Assembly (NCBI GenBank): GCA_963753725.1
Contig: CAVWDI010000017.1
Span: forward strand, 124,001 to 188,000
DNA length: 64,000 nucleotides
Direction of reading: 5' to 3'
Source: CAVWDI01 sp963753725
GTDB lineage: Bacteria > Chloroflexota > Anaerolineae > Anaerolineales > UBA4823
Below the pieces are notes generated by a model. That model did no database searches. It was not told the origin of the DNA and saw nothing but the letters and a program-made list of their open reading frames with translations. This document shows positions 21,055-29,094 of the stretch, piece after piece (within the stretch, counting starts at the first letter, position 1; the number at the start of each line of letters is the position of its first letter). Made by a program: the position numbers and the translations under genes.

Positions 21055-21119
21055 AAGCCTGGCGTTTTGATTTAGATAATTGTTATTAAGAAAAGTTATC
21101 TACAAGTGCCGGGCTTTTA
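21055..21119 (+). terminator. Rho-independent terminator after the repeat protein
   Basis: A long hairpin: outer stem 21055-21063 with 21108-21116 (one G-T pair), an additional inner stem (AGATAA with TTATCT), then TTTT. Confidence 0.75.
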
Positions 21120-21266
21120 TGTTAATTGCAGTTGACCATTGAACAATCCAATAAATTTTCATTACTAGCGAGATTAGATTTTCAATGGTATAAATTTCCA
21201 TCATATAGGTTTCGAAATACTTACTGGTTTAGAATATATTTATCTATCATTGGGATATTATTTTTT

Positions 21267-21906
21267 ATGCCGCAAAGAACGAATGAGGAATGGCTTTCGG
21301 AATTGGGTTCACCTGGTCCAGCGCAAGAGACTGCTCTGGCTGACCTGCGTCAGGTTATTTATAATGGTCTCCCATACTCTGTTGGAAAATACCTACCATT
21401 CGACAGCCCTCAATTCGAACCGTTGGCTGATGAAGTAGCGCAAGAGACATTGCTGCGCGTATTATCACGTCTTGATACATTTGAAGGTCGAAGCCAATTC
21501 ACTACTTGGGTTCATAAAATAGCAGTCCGAATCGCGCTCACTGAATTTAAGACGTCGCAAATGGCGTGATGTTTCTTTAGACGAAATTGTTGAAGAGAAA
21601 TCCTTATCAGATACACCAAGTATAGTCGCCGATTCTTCATTTGGTCCAGAAATATCAGTTGAACAGCAAGATATGTTCTCACAAATAGAACGTCTGATTA
21701 ATGAGGAATTGACGGAAAAACAACGCAAAGCTATGACTGCAATTAGTATACAAGGGATGCCCATAGAGGAAGTGGCTCGCAGAATGGGCACAACTCGGAA
21801 TGCATTGTATAAACTTCTACATGATGCGCGGTTACGACTGAAGCAACGAATGGCTGAAGAGGGTTTATCAACAGAAGATGTTTTATCAATTTTCGAACAG
21901 GGGTAA
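21267..21906 (+). CDS. ECF-type RNA polymerase sigma factor (one frameshift)
   Basis: Group 4 sigma-70 family protein. The region-2 segment DEVAQETLLRVLSRLDTFEGRSQFTTWVHKIAVR (residues about 50-85) matches the core-binding and -10 recognition part. The sigma-4 helix-turn-helix (LTEKQRKAMTAISIQGMPIEEVA...) lies near the end. The frame is broken at about 21546: reading GAATTTAAG with one T fewer gives TELRRRKWRDVSLDEIVEE and joins the two halves, so a homopolymer error is likely. About 213 residues. ATG 21267 was chosen; upstream in-frame sequence to 21126 lacks sigma homology. The anti-sigma-like gene follows 43 bases later. Confidence 0.82.
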
Positions 21907-21949
21907 GATATTTTCCACATATGATGTCAATTAACTGAAGATTAATGAT

Positions 21950-22240
21950 ATGAATTCAATTCGAAAAATAATTATGCAGCTTTTCGGTTCTCAACCTGAA
22001 AAGGTACAGGATAACCGTACAATGATCAATAAACTCATGCACATGATTAATAAGACACAAAAAGAAGAATATTCTTGTGATGAAGTTTACGATCTGATCG
22101 ATCAATACACTGAAATTATTGCTCGCGGAGAGGATGCAGAACATATGATGCCTCGAATAAAACATCATCTAGACTTATGCATCGATTGCCGAGAAGAATA
22201 TGAAAGCTTGCTTTCCATTATCTCATCTGTGCCTGCGTGA
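21950..22240 (+). CDS. Putative zinc-binding anti-sigma factor
   Basis: A 96-residue soluble protein just after the ECF sigma gene. Its C-terminal HHLDLCIDCREEYESLL segment is a typical HxxxCxxC anti-sigma zinc motif, preceded by helices able to bind sigma. No transmembrane helix is present, so it would act in the cytoplasm, possibly releasing the sigma factor on redox or metal signals. Assignment is by motif and position. Confidence 0.72.
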   Translation: MNSIRKIIMQLFGSQPEKVQDNRTMINKLMHMINKTQKEEYSCDEVYDLIDQYTEIIARGEDAEHMMPRIKHHLDLCIDCREEYESLLSIISSVPA

Positions 22241-22285
22241 ATGTACCGCTCCGATAAACCTGCCCGCAGATAAAATCTAACTTAT

Positions 22286-22325
22286 AATCTGGTAATACTG
22301 TTCATCCGTATTACCAGATTTTTTA
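22286..22325 (+). terminator. Rho-independent terminator after sigma/anti-sigma pair
   Basis: A perfect 13-bp stem (22286-22298 with 22308-22320), 9-nt loop, then TTTTT. It closes the sigma-anti-sigma transcript only six bases before nnrE. Confidence 0.85.
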
Positions 22326-22330
22326 TAGAC

Positions 22331-23086
22331 ATGAATCTTCAGATGGAAATTCCATTTTATCGTGGTCGTATCCCCATGCTGTCAACGGCTCAAATGCGAG
22401 AAGTAGACCGCTTGATGATTGATATTTTCAATATTCAACTTATCCAAATGTTGGAGAACGCCGGACGTAATTTAGCTCGATTAGCTCAAAGCTGGTTTTC
22501 TTCTAATATTAAAAGGGAAGTCAAAAATGTATTTATTTTAGCTGGATCCGGGGGTAATGGAGGTGGAGCGCTGGTCTGCGCACGACATTTAGTTAATATT
22601 GGTGTATCTGTAAATGTAGCAATCACTAAATCTAAATCAGGTTTTTCTCAAACGGCTTCAAATCAATTAACAATCCTGAAAAATATGGGGATAAATATTA
22701 TTGGCGCTGATGAGATTGAGGATTGTCCAGGACCCGATTTGACCATCGATGGTGTCATAGGTTACAGTCTTAAAGGTAATCCACACGGTGGCGCAGCAAA
22801 GCTTATTAATTGGGCAAATTCTAACATTTCGCCTATAATTTCTCTCGATGTACCATCCGGTCTTGACAGCACTATAGGACAAACATTTAATCCCGTAATT
22901 AATGCAAATGCAACGATGACGTTAGCCCTTCCGAAGTCTGGATTATTTACAAAAAATCTTGATCATATTGTTGGCGAACTGTACTTAGCAAACATAAGTG
23001 TTCCTCCCAGGTTATATGAGATGCTAACTCCGCCTATTGAAGTCAAAAATTTGTTCGAATCGGGAGACATAATCCGCATTAAATAA
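22331..23086 (+). CDS. nnrE: NAD(P)H-hydrate epimerase
   Basis: Repairs damaged NAD(P)HX by interconverting R and S epimers, allowing dehydratase recycling. This is the YjeF N-terminal domain only, 251 residues, without the fused dehydratase (NnrD) domain. Motifs: MLENAGRN near residue 40, the cofactor phosphate loop LAGSGGNGGGALVCARHL, TIDGVIGYSLKGNP (catalytic Asp) and SLDVPSGLDSTIG (K+-binding region). ATG 22331 lies immediately after the terminator; a slightly later start, ATG at 22376 (MLSTAQMREVD), also fits the family. It is followed by a universal stress protein gene. Confidence 0.93.
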   Translation: MNLQMEIPFYRGRIPMLSTAQMREVDRLMIDIFNIQLIQMLENAGRNLARLAQSWFSSNIKREVKNVFILAGSGGNGGGALVCARHLVNIGVSVNVAITKSKSGFSQTASNQLTILKNMGINIIGADEIEDCPGPDLTIDGVIGYSLKGNPHGGAAKLINWANSNISPIISLDVPSGLDSTIGQTFNPVINANATMTLALPKSGLFTKNLDHIVGELYLANISVPPRLYEMLTPPIEVKNLFESGDIIRIK

Positions 23087-23127
23087 ATATATCGATATTT
23101 AAACTATCATATTCTGGTCTACCAAAT

Positions 23128-23514
23128 ATGAATTCTTCAGTTGAAATCGGCGCTGACATAGCAAAAAGAAAAAAAACGAAAGTAACCCTCTTACACGTGA
23201 CAAATGCAATACCGAGCATGTATTCTGGACTAGAACGGTTATACGAAAGTCTTTCTGACATGCTTAAAGCAAAATCATCAATTGCACGCAATATCCGTGC
23301 TCAAGCAGCAATGATGAGATCAGTCGGGATTGAAACTCAAATTGAACTTCGGCATGGTTTACCAATTGAAGGAATTTTACGTGCTTTAGATTCCGAAGAT
23401 GATCAGCTATTAATCTTGGGGGATAGGAAGCAAAATATAATCGATCGGTTTATCTCATACGAAACTACACATAAGATTATCGATCATACATCCTGCCCGG
23501 TGTTGGTTGTTTAA
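23128..23514 (+). CDS. Universal stress protein (UspA fold), start uncertain
   Basis: Single UspA domain. Visible features are EIGADIAKRKKTKVTLLHV, QIELRHGLPIEGIL and the nucleotide-binding/C-terminal LLILGDRKQ...SCPVLVV. The ATG at 23128 lies inside the expected first helix: in the same frame, 23083-23127 encodes ISIFKLSYSGLPN, which matches the missing first beta strand and phosphate loop (compare ILVPVDGS). No ATG, GTG or TTG lies between the upstream stop codon (23080-23082) and 23128, so the true start is either a non-standard codon or displaced by a sequence error near the end of nnrE. About 128 residues as called. Confidence 0.75.
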   Translation: MNSSVEIGADIAKRKKTKVTLLHVTNAIPSMYSGLERLYESLSDMLKAKSSIARNIRAQAAMMRSVGIETQIELRHGLPIEGILRALDSEDDQLLILGDRKQNIIDRFISYETTHKIIDHTSCPVLVV

Positions 23515-23543
23515 AAATACTATCCTTTACGCGGGAATATGCA

Positions 23544-24145
23544 ATGAAAAAAAATTACCAGACAATTGATATTGGAAAAAGCCTTCGTAAACTCAGAGAA
23601 GGTCGAAATCTTTCACTCAGGTCGTTATCAGAAATCAGTGGTTTAGCTGTGAATACCTTGAGTTTAATTGAAAATGGAAAAACATCCCCTAGCGTCAATA
23701 CTCTATCCAAAATAGCCAAAGCTCTTGAGATTCCCATCACAGCTTTTTTTGACTCAGATACAGAAAAAAGTGATATCGGATTTACTGCAAAAAGCACTGT
23801 AGTTTCTGTTGAATTTTAAACATGGTAAATATTTCGATCTTGGTTCTCAAAAAACAACTCATCCGGTTGGACCATATTTTAATAAATCTAAAGCCAAAAT
23901 CAAATTTTGATATTAAATTAATCACCCACCCAGGATATGAATTTGTATTTTGTTTAACAGGGCTGTTGGAATATATAATAAATGATAAATCATATTCATT
24001 AGAATACGGGGATAGTCTTTTATTTGATGCTTCCCATCAGCATAATTGTTACAATCTTTCAGATTTCCCAACTCAATTCCTCTTAGTTCTATATCCATTA
24101 AAATCAACAGATTATTTTATGCATCATCACATTCCTGAAATCTGA
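23544..24145 (+). pseudogene. XRE-family regulator with cupin sensor domain (two frameshifts)
   Basis: DNA-binding regulator with an N-terminal helix-turn-helix (LRKLREGRNLSLRSLSEISG, residues about 11-65) and a C-terminal cupin effector domain (HPGYEFVFCLTGLLEYII, then LEYGDSLLFDASHQHNCYN). Two one-base shifts, both in TTTT runs (about 23815 and 23880), separate the parts: frame 1 gives STVVSVEF, frame 2 KHGKYFDLGSQKTTHPVGPYF, frame 3 INLKPKSNFD onward. Removing one T at each site restores about 200 residues, the normal size for HTH-cupin regulators. The ligand is unknown. It lies directly upstream of trmO. Confidence 0.78.
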
Positions 24146-24176
24146 TGAATCCAAATATCCTCAGAAACATTTATTA

Positions 24177-24608
24177 TTGAATTCTATTGGTGTTATCAAC
24201 ACCCCATTTATCGAAAAGGCTGTGACGCATATTCAATCAATACGGACAAATTAAATTGGAAAGGTAGAAGTTTTTCCAGAATATTGTGATGGGTTGGATG
24301 GTTTGGAATATTTTTCGCATATTATTTTGATCTACATTTTCCATATGTTATCTGGCAATAAATTAAAAGTCAAACCTTTCCTTGACAATCAACTGGATGG
24401 ATTTTTCAGTACTATATACCCTAATCAACCAAATCTTTTGGGAATTTCGATTGTGAAACTTCTAAAACGAGACAAATCCACTTTGATCGTTGAAGGAGTT
24501 GATGTACTTGACAGCACCCCCTTACTAGAAATTAAGCCGTATGTTCCGGATTTTGATATCCGGTCTGATGTAAAAACTGGTTGGTATGAGAACCGCAGTT
24601 ATGAGTAA
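24177..24608 (+). pseudogene. trmO: tRNA m6t6A37 methyltransferase TrmO, with internal stop
   Basis: TsaA/YaeB family SAM-dependent enzyme that N6-methylates t6A37 in tRNA-Thr. Family motifs: NSIGVINTPFIEKA at the start, VEVFPEYCDGLDGLEYFSHI, KVKPFLDNQ, LLGISIV and the closing TPLLEIKPYVPDFD. An in-frame TAA at 24252-24254 interrupts the frame between IQSIRTN and IGKVEVF, exactly where homologs read through. The start is taken as TTG 24177; a nearby ATG at 24145 is in another frame. Apart from the stop, about 143 residues read cleanly. Point error versus true null allele cannot be decided here. Confidence 0.82.
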
Positions 24609-24637
24609 GCTGAGAATATTTATTCGTTAAAAAACTG

Positions 24638-26875
24638 CTAGCGTTGGATAAGTGCCTCAGGTGTAGGTGTATCAGTGAAAATTGGTGTAGGCGAACGAGT
24701 AATATTTAACTGAGATTCCCACTTGTATAACCTTTGCGGTTCTCCGTATATTAATGTCTCTATTACCCGCCTGAAAACCGGACCTGCATACTCTGAACCA
24801 TCACCAATATTTTCAACAATTACCGCCACTGCAATGTCTGGCCTATCTTCATTTTCAGCGAAAGTATAACCAGCGAACCAGGAATGTGGTTCACCTCCAG
24901 CGCCTGATGTAGCGGTACCCGTTTTACCAGCTATCGGATAATCTAAATCAGCCAATTGCCTGTAAGCAGTGCCAGGTGGTATCTCGCTGGATACCACACC
25001 AATCATACCTTCTTGAATTGCCATTAAATTCTCTGAAGATAACGGAAGCGTCCCAATTTCTTCCGGTTTAAATATTTTTTCTTCTTGTCCATCAGGAGAT
25101 ACAATTTTTTCGATAACCTGTGGGCGATATAGGGTTCCGCCATTACCGATTGCCGCCATAAAATTAGCTACTTGTAAAGGTGTAACCAAAAGGTCACCTT
25201 GCCCTATCGCTAAATTTATTGCGTCTACCTCACTTTGTGGATCCGGCACAGTTCCAAATTCTTCCTCAATAACTTCAATGCCTGTAGCCGTCCCTAATCC
25301 AAAACTTCGAGCCATATCCGATATAGCTGTTGTTAATCCTTGATTATAAAGATCCAATCCGATATGCCAAAAATATGGGTTACATGAGCGAATTAATCCC
25401 TCTACTAAGGTCAGGGTACCACTTGGCCTTGTTACCCCATCGTCCTGAAATCGTTCATAAGTCCAATCGTATCTTGGGAATCCAAACAATTCTTCAAATA
25501 TATAACCACACTCATAAATTGTATCGGGCGTGTAAACACCACTTTCAAGCGCAGCAGCCATCGTTATTACTTTGAAGACGGATCCCAGCGGATATTGACC
25601 GCGTGCAGCGCGGTTGAACTGCGGCAAATTTGGATCATTGGTAATTTCCGATATCCAAGCATTCCAATTGATATTCTCAAATTCATATGCATTTGGATTG
25701 AATGATGGTGATGAGGCCATTGCTAATACCCGACCTGTATCGCGTTCGATGACCACAATAGCACCTTCAAAACTCCTCAACGCTTCTTGCACCCCTTTTT
25801 GTAAATTACTATCGATTGTCGTATAAATTTCTTTGCCTGGTTGGGTAGCAGCTGATCCAATTTCGTGAATAGGTGTGTCCTCTGAATTAAAAATATATAA
25901 ATCACCACCCGTTTTTCCACTTAAGATCGTTTCACCCCAACGCTCCAATCCTTCCCGTCCGATTCGCTCTCCACCTTGATAACCGAGGCTGCGGTATTCA
26001 TCCAATTCTTCTTCTTGGATTGGACTGACATAACCGATAATGTGAGGTCCTGTGCCGTTACCGGGGTACAAACGAGTGTTGTAAGTTGAAGAAGCCACAG
26101 CTCCATAGCTGGACAGAATGCCTAATCTTTGAGGTTCTTCTTCAGAAGCGACTTCTCCCATAGGAAGGTACGAGCCAGGTAATGCATCTCTGATCCACCC
26201 TTCAATCAGGCTGGCTTGAATTCCAGTCACTCTGGCCAGAAGCACAACAATCCCGAAATCTTCATCGAGATCAATAAAATCCGGGTAAATACCGAGAGCA
26301 GTCGCTTCTGTTTGAACAGCAAGTGGTTCCCCATATAAATCATAAATATTCGCCCGTGTTGGGATATCATATTCCATCTTCAGATAGTCCCCTTGCGCTA
26401 ATTCCGGTAAGATCAATGAAACATCCCAAATTATTCGCCACTGACCGTCCTCGTGAATCAAATTCATCGCGTTTTCGCGATTGATATCCCCTACAATGGC
26501 GCTTTCCAGATTGATGTTATATTCAACCTGAGCATTATTTGGATTTATCTGTGAATTAAGGATTGTGTAATTTAGATCATTCAAAGCGATTTCACCGCTT
26601 ATACTCCTTAAAAAATCAACGAACTGCTCTTCAGTCGTTAATTCCTTTGATCCTTTAGATAACAATCCATACATACCTTGATAATCTTTAGATTTCCAAG
26701 AATTTAAAAAATCTTTAGCAGAACTAGTAGGTTCAGGAACTGAAGTCGTAATTTTTTCTGGAGCCGGTAAAGTAGGAGATACAGTAGCAGTTCCTGGAAT
26801 CTGAGTGCTATCTTCGCTGCACGAAGATATTATTAGCAATAATATAATTAACAACCAGATTTTTTTAACAGTCAT
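24638..26875 (-). CDS. Penicillin-binding protein transpeptidase, MecA-like lipoprotein
   Basis: D,D-transpeptidase that cross-links peptidoglycan. The N terminus is a lipoprotein-like signal (LLIISSCSED; Cys near residue 19), followed by a Thr/Pro linker and an NTF2-like MecA-type N-domain (about residues 45-160). The PBP dimerisation domain contains ARVTGIQASLIEGWI and RIGREGLERWGE. The transpeptidase domain contains SxxK in YPLGSVFKV (catalytic Ser near 432), SxN in RSCNPYFW, and KTGTA. The 745-residue length fits class B PBPs with a MecA_N domain. It is convergent with trmO, 29 bases apart. Beta-lactam sensitivity cannot be inferred. Confidence 0.93.
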   Translation of the reverse strand: MTVKKIWLLIILLLIISSCSEDSTQIPGTATVSPTLPAPEKITTSVPEPTSSAKDFLNSWKSKDYQGMYGLLSKGSKELTTEEQFVDFLRSISGEIALNDLNYTILNSQINPNNAQVEYNINLESAIVGDINRENAMNLIHEDGQWRIIWDVSLILPELAQGDYLKMEYDIPTRANIYDLYGEPLAVQTEATALGIYPDFIDLDEDFGIVVLLARVTGIQASLIEGWIRDALPGSYLPMGEVASEEEPQRLGILSSYGAVASSTYNTRLYPGNGTGPHIIGYVSPIQEEELDEYRSLGYQGGERIGREGLERWGETILSGKTGGDLYIFNSEDTPIHEIGSAATQPGKEIYTTIDSNLQKGVQEALRSFEGAIVVIERDTGRVLAMASSPSFNPNAYEFENINWNAWISEITNDPNLPQFNRAARGQYPLGSVFKVITMAAALESGVYTPDTIYECGYIFEELFGFPRYDWTYERFQDDGVTRPSGTLTLVEGLIRSCNPYFWHIGLDLYNQGLTTAISDMARSFGLGTATGIEVIEEEFGTVPDPQSEVDAINLAIGQGDLLVTPLQVANFMAAIGNGGTLYRPQVIEKIVSPDGQEEKIFKPEEIGTLPLSSENLMAIQEGMIGVVSSEIPPGTAYRQLADLDYPIAGKTGTATSGAGGEPHSWFAGYTFAENEDRPDIAVAVIVENIGDGSEYAGPVFRRVIETLIYGEPQRLYKWESQLNITRSPTPIFTDTPTPEALIQR

Positions 26876-27092
26876 ATTTACTTTTAGGTATTATTAATCT
26901 TAAGAATGTACATTTTCGAACAAATTTTCGTTCTACTTCGATCCACAATTGTTTGAATCCGACGGTAAATAATAAACGATTATAAATACTATGACAAGCA
27001 ATGTACGTCATTATTCCCCCGACTTAAAAAAGCTCTAATACAGTATATATCCAGATTTAACTTGACAGTAACAAATACTCTCAGTCCATAAA

Positions 27093-27124
27093 CAAAAGCA
27101 ACCTACCAATAATGAGGCAGGTTG
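27093..27124 (-). terminator. Rho-independent terminator after tRNA-Asp
   Basis: A 9-bp stem (27099-27107 with 27116-27124, one G-T pair) read on the minus strand and followed by CTTTTG. It lies 25 bases beyond the 3' end of the tRNA. Confidence 0.65.
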
Positions 27125-27148
27125 GTCTTATATCAACTTTTCCACAGG

Positions 27149-27222
27149 CGGTCCCGACGGGATTCGAACCCGCGATCTCGGCCTTGACAGGGCCGCATGT
27201 TCGGCCACTACACCACGGGACC
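27149..27222 (-). tRNA. tRNA-Asp (anticodon GUC)
   Basis: On the minus strand a complete cloverleaf: acceptor GGTCCCG with CGGGACC, D-arm, anticodon stem CGGCC/GGCCG enclosing CTGTCAA (anticodon GTC), and T-arm GCGGG/TTCGAAT/CCCGT. Discriminator G, as expected for aspartate. The CCA end is not encoded. Confidence 0.95.
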
Positions 27223-27278
27223 ATTCGGGCTGAAGTTTACCATACGCGAATACGAGCGTCAAGGAAAGATGTATTTTT

Positions 27279-27896
27279 TCATTCCCATGTTACATCTCCG
27301 CATAGTTTCGGTGACCACCCTCGTATTACAAATTTTTCGAATGACCGACTTTTTTTCACGATATTCCCATATTCTCCATGACCAGGGTAAAAAACCGTCT
27401 CATCCGTTCATGTAAACACAAAATTCTGCATCGTTTGCATGGTAATTTTAAAATCTTCCGGAGAGTTAGTCCTACCTGGACCGCCAACAAAAATTGTATC
27501 TCCAACAATAACCCTATTATTATCTAACCTAAAACTCACCATTCCAGGGGTATGCCCAGGTGTATGTACCACATGTATTACTTGTTTACCAATATGGATC
27601 TTCTCTCGATCTGAATATAATTTATCATATTGAATATTAAAGTGTCTAGCTTCTAAAGGGTGAATAAATACAGGTGCATTTGTTTCTGATTTAATCTCAT
27701 TAAATGCGCCAATATGATCTAGATGGCCGTGCGTTAAAAAATATCCTTAACGGTTGTATCGCCTGCCATATCCAAAATATTTTCAGCGTCTGCACTAGGG
27801 TCAAAAAAATATGCTTTCTTTCGTAATTGGACAGCTAATTAAATATGTATTTATTGGCCATGGTCCTACTGTTTTAGCATTCAATTTAATATTCAA
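27279..27896 (-). pseudogene. MBL-fold hydrolase (glyoxalase II-like), two frameshifts and one stop
   Basis: Metallo-beta-lactamase-fold hydrolase of the hydroxyacylglutathione hydrolase type. The metal motif THGHLDHIG, then HTPGHTPGMVSF, VGDTIFVGGPGR and YPGHGEYG are all present. Reconstructed from TTG 27896 (NIKLNAKTVGPWPINTYLIS), it shifts once in a run of seven T (about 27810) and again in a run of six T (about 27750). It then meets an in-frame TGA at 27408-27410 where homologs often have Trp (TDETVFYPGHG follows in the same frame). It ends at 27279. Three lesions in about 205 residues make it the most damaged gene here; either a true pseudogene or a badly called region. Substrate unknown. 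Confidence 0.72.
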
Positions 27897-27969
27897 TTTT
27901 CACACCAGTTTACTTTTTTTTGGATTTAGAGTTTTATTTGAAGGGATTGTTGAATGAGAGTAGATATGC

Positions 27970-29085
27970 CTATGCGCAATTCTTGTATTGAGATATTTTG
28001 TTTCTTAAATTCTCAGTAACGAGTGGCAGCATTTTCAGTACTTGCTCAGATATTTCTACTGTGGAACTGCCCAATCCGCATACCGGAGTCACAAGACTTT
28101 GATTTGCTATATCTTGAATAGAAATTTCTACACCTTTTGAAAATACATTTTGTTGAAATCCTTCTAAACCTGTTAATAATTTATCTGCAATCTCGTTATT
28201 GGAAACTTCATAGATTTCATTATCGTTTGGAACAATACCCCATGCGATTACTCCCCCTCTGCCAAGAAATGATAATAATCTTTCATAAAATAGAAACAGG
28301 TTCTGCATGTATCCAATAGCGTCAATACTCAGAATGTCGACATTTGTTTCCAACAATACTGACCAGTCCGTATTCGCACAGCAATGAACACCAGCAATTG
28401 CACCCTCCAGGTGTATAGCATCGAATACTTCATTTAGCATCCTGATCACTTGTTCACGGCTAATATTGACATATGCAGAACCGAACGCAGCCATATAAGG
28501 TTCATCAATAAATATCATCACCGATGCGCATATTTTCTTTAATTCTTTGATCTGCCAGCGTGCGTTCATTGATATGTTCTTTATGATGCAGTCAAGCAAC
28601 AAATCATTATATAAGCTTGCTTTTAAATCCTGGTCAGAAACTGTTAGTCCAAAACTTATCGGTCCAGTTACCTGCCCTTTAATCCAGCTTCTATCTTTCT
28701 CCCAATTTCTACCATCTTGATTGTCATTTTCAACCGTAGATAATTCTTTATAACCATTTTGTAAATCATAGAAGCCTTCTGCGAAGTCTTCGGGCAATTC
28801 AAAGAAATCAAAATCCTCGTTCAGGTATCTTTCGTAAAATGATTCTAAATGCGGACTTAGATCAACATTGGTATCAAAATATACTTTTTCACTATTCTTG
28901 TCAATTTTGATCGACGGTAGTGGTGAGCTGAACTGGATATACATGTTTTCCCTGAAATCTCGTTTTGGGAGTTGAGGCCAAACGGGAAAATCCAGCGATT
29001 TATATATCTTTGTTGTTAAATCATTCAACTCCTCGTGCGGAAAACTACCGAGGGCAGTTGATAAAAAATTTGGTGAAAATTTCAT
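27970..29085 (-). CDS. Core-MetE type methionine synthase (folate-independent family)
   Basis: A short MetE-like protein of 371 residues containing only the C-terminal catalytic TIM barrel of cobalamin-independent methionine synthase. It opens with LSTALGSFPH, has a GPISFGL segment, FIDEPYMAAFG, and the zinc-ligand motifs GVHCCANTDW (His-Cys) and VTPVCGLGS (Cys). The substrate would be homocysteine. Core-MetE proteins lack the N-terminal folate-binding half and are known or predicted to take the methyl group from a corrinoid protein. Its position at the end of the panB operon, just past the CODH/ACS operon, makes the corrinoid iron-sulfur protein a plausible donor. ATG 29085 is preferred over TTG 29091. 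A uroporphyrinogen-decarboxylase-like methyltransferase is the main alternative. Confidence 0.75.
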   Translation of the reverse strand: MKFSPNFLSTALGSFPHEELNDLTTKIYKSLDFPVWPQLPKRDFRENMYIQFSSPLPSIKIDKNSEKVYFDTNVDLSPHLESFYERYLNEDFDFFELPEDFAEGFYDLQNGYKELSTVENDNQDGRNWEKDRSWIKGQVTGPISFGLTVSDQDLKASLYNDLLLDCIIKNISMNARWQIKELKKICASVMIFIDEPYMAAFGSAYVNISREQVIRMLNEVFDAIHLEGAIAGVHCCANTDWSVLLETNVDILSIDAIGYMQNLFLFYERLLSFLGRGGVIAWGIVPNDNEIYEVSNNEIADKLLTGLEGFQQNVFSKGVEISIQDIANQSLVTPVCGLGSSTVEISEQVLKMLPLVTENLRNKISQYKNCA

Positions 29086-29094
29086 TTTCAATTT

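Noticed and set aside
21126..21266. Upstream extension of the sigma factor frame
   Set aside because: Encodes an aromatic-rich stretch unlike sigma proteins; ATG 21267 begins the recognisable family N terminus.
27112..27381. Plus-strand open frame over the tRNA-Asp region
   Set aside because: It runs through the tRNA gene itself and has no protein-like character.
27279..27896. Selenocysteine at the in-frame TGA of the MBL gene
   Set aside because: Homologs appear to have Trp there, no SECIS-like hairpin follows, and two frameshifts in the same gene favour sequence error.
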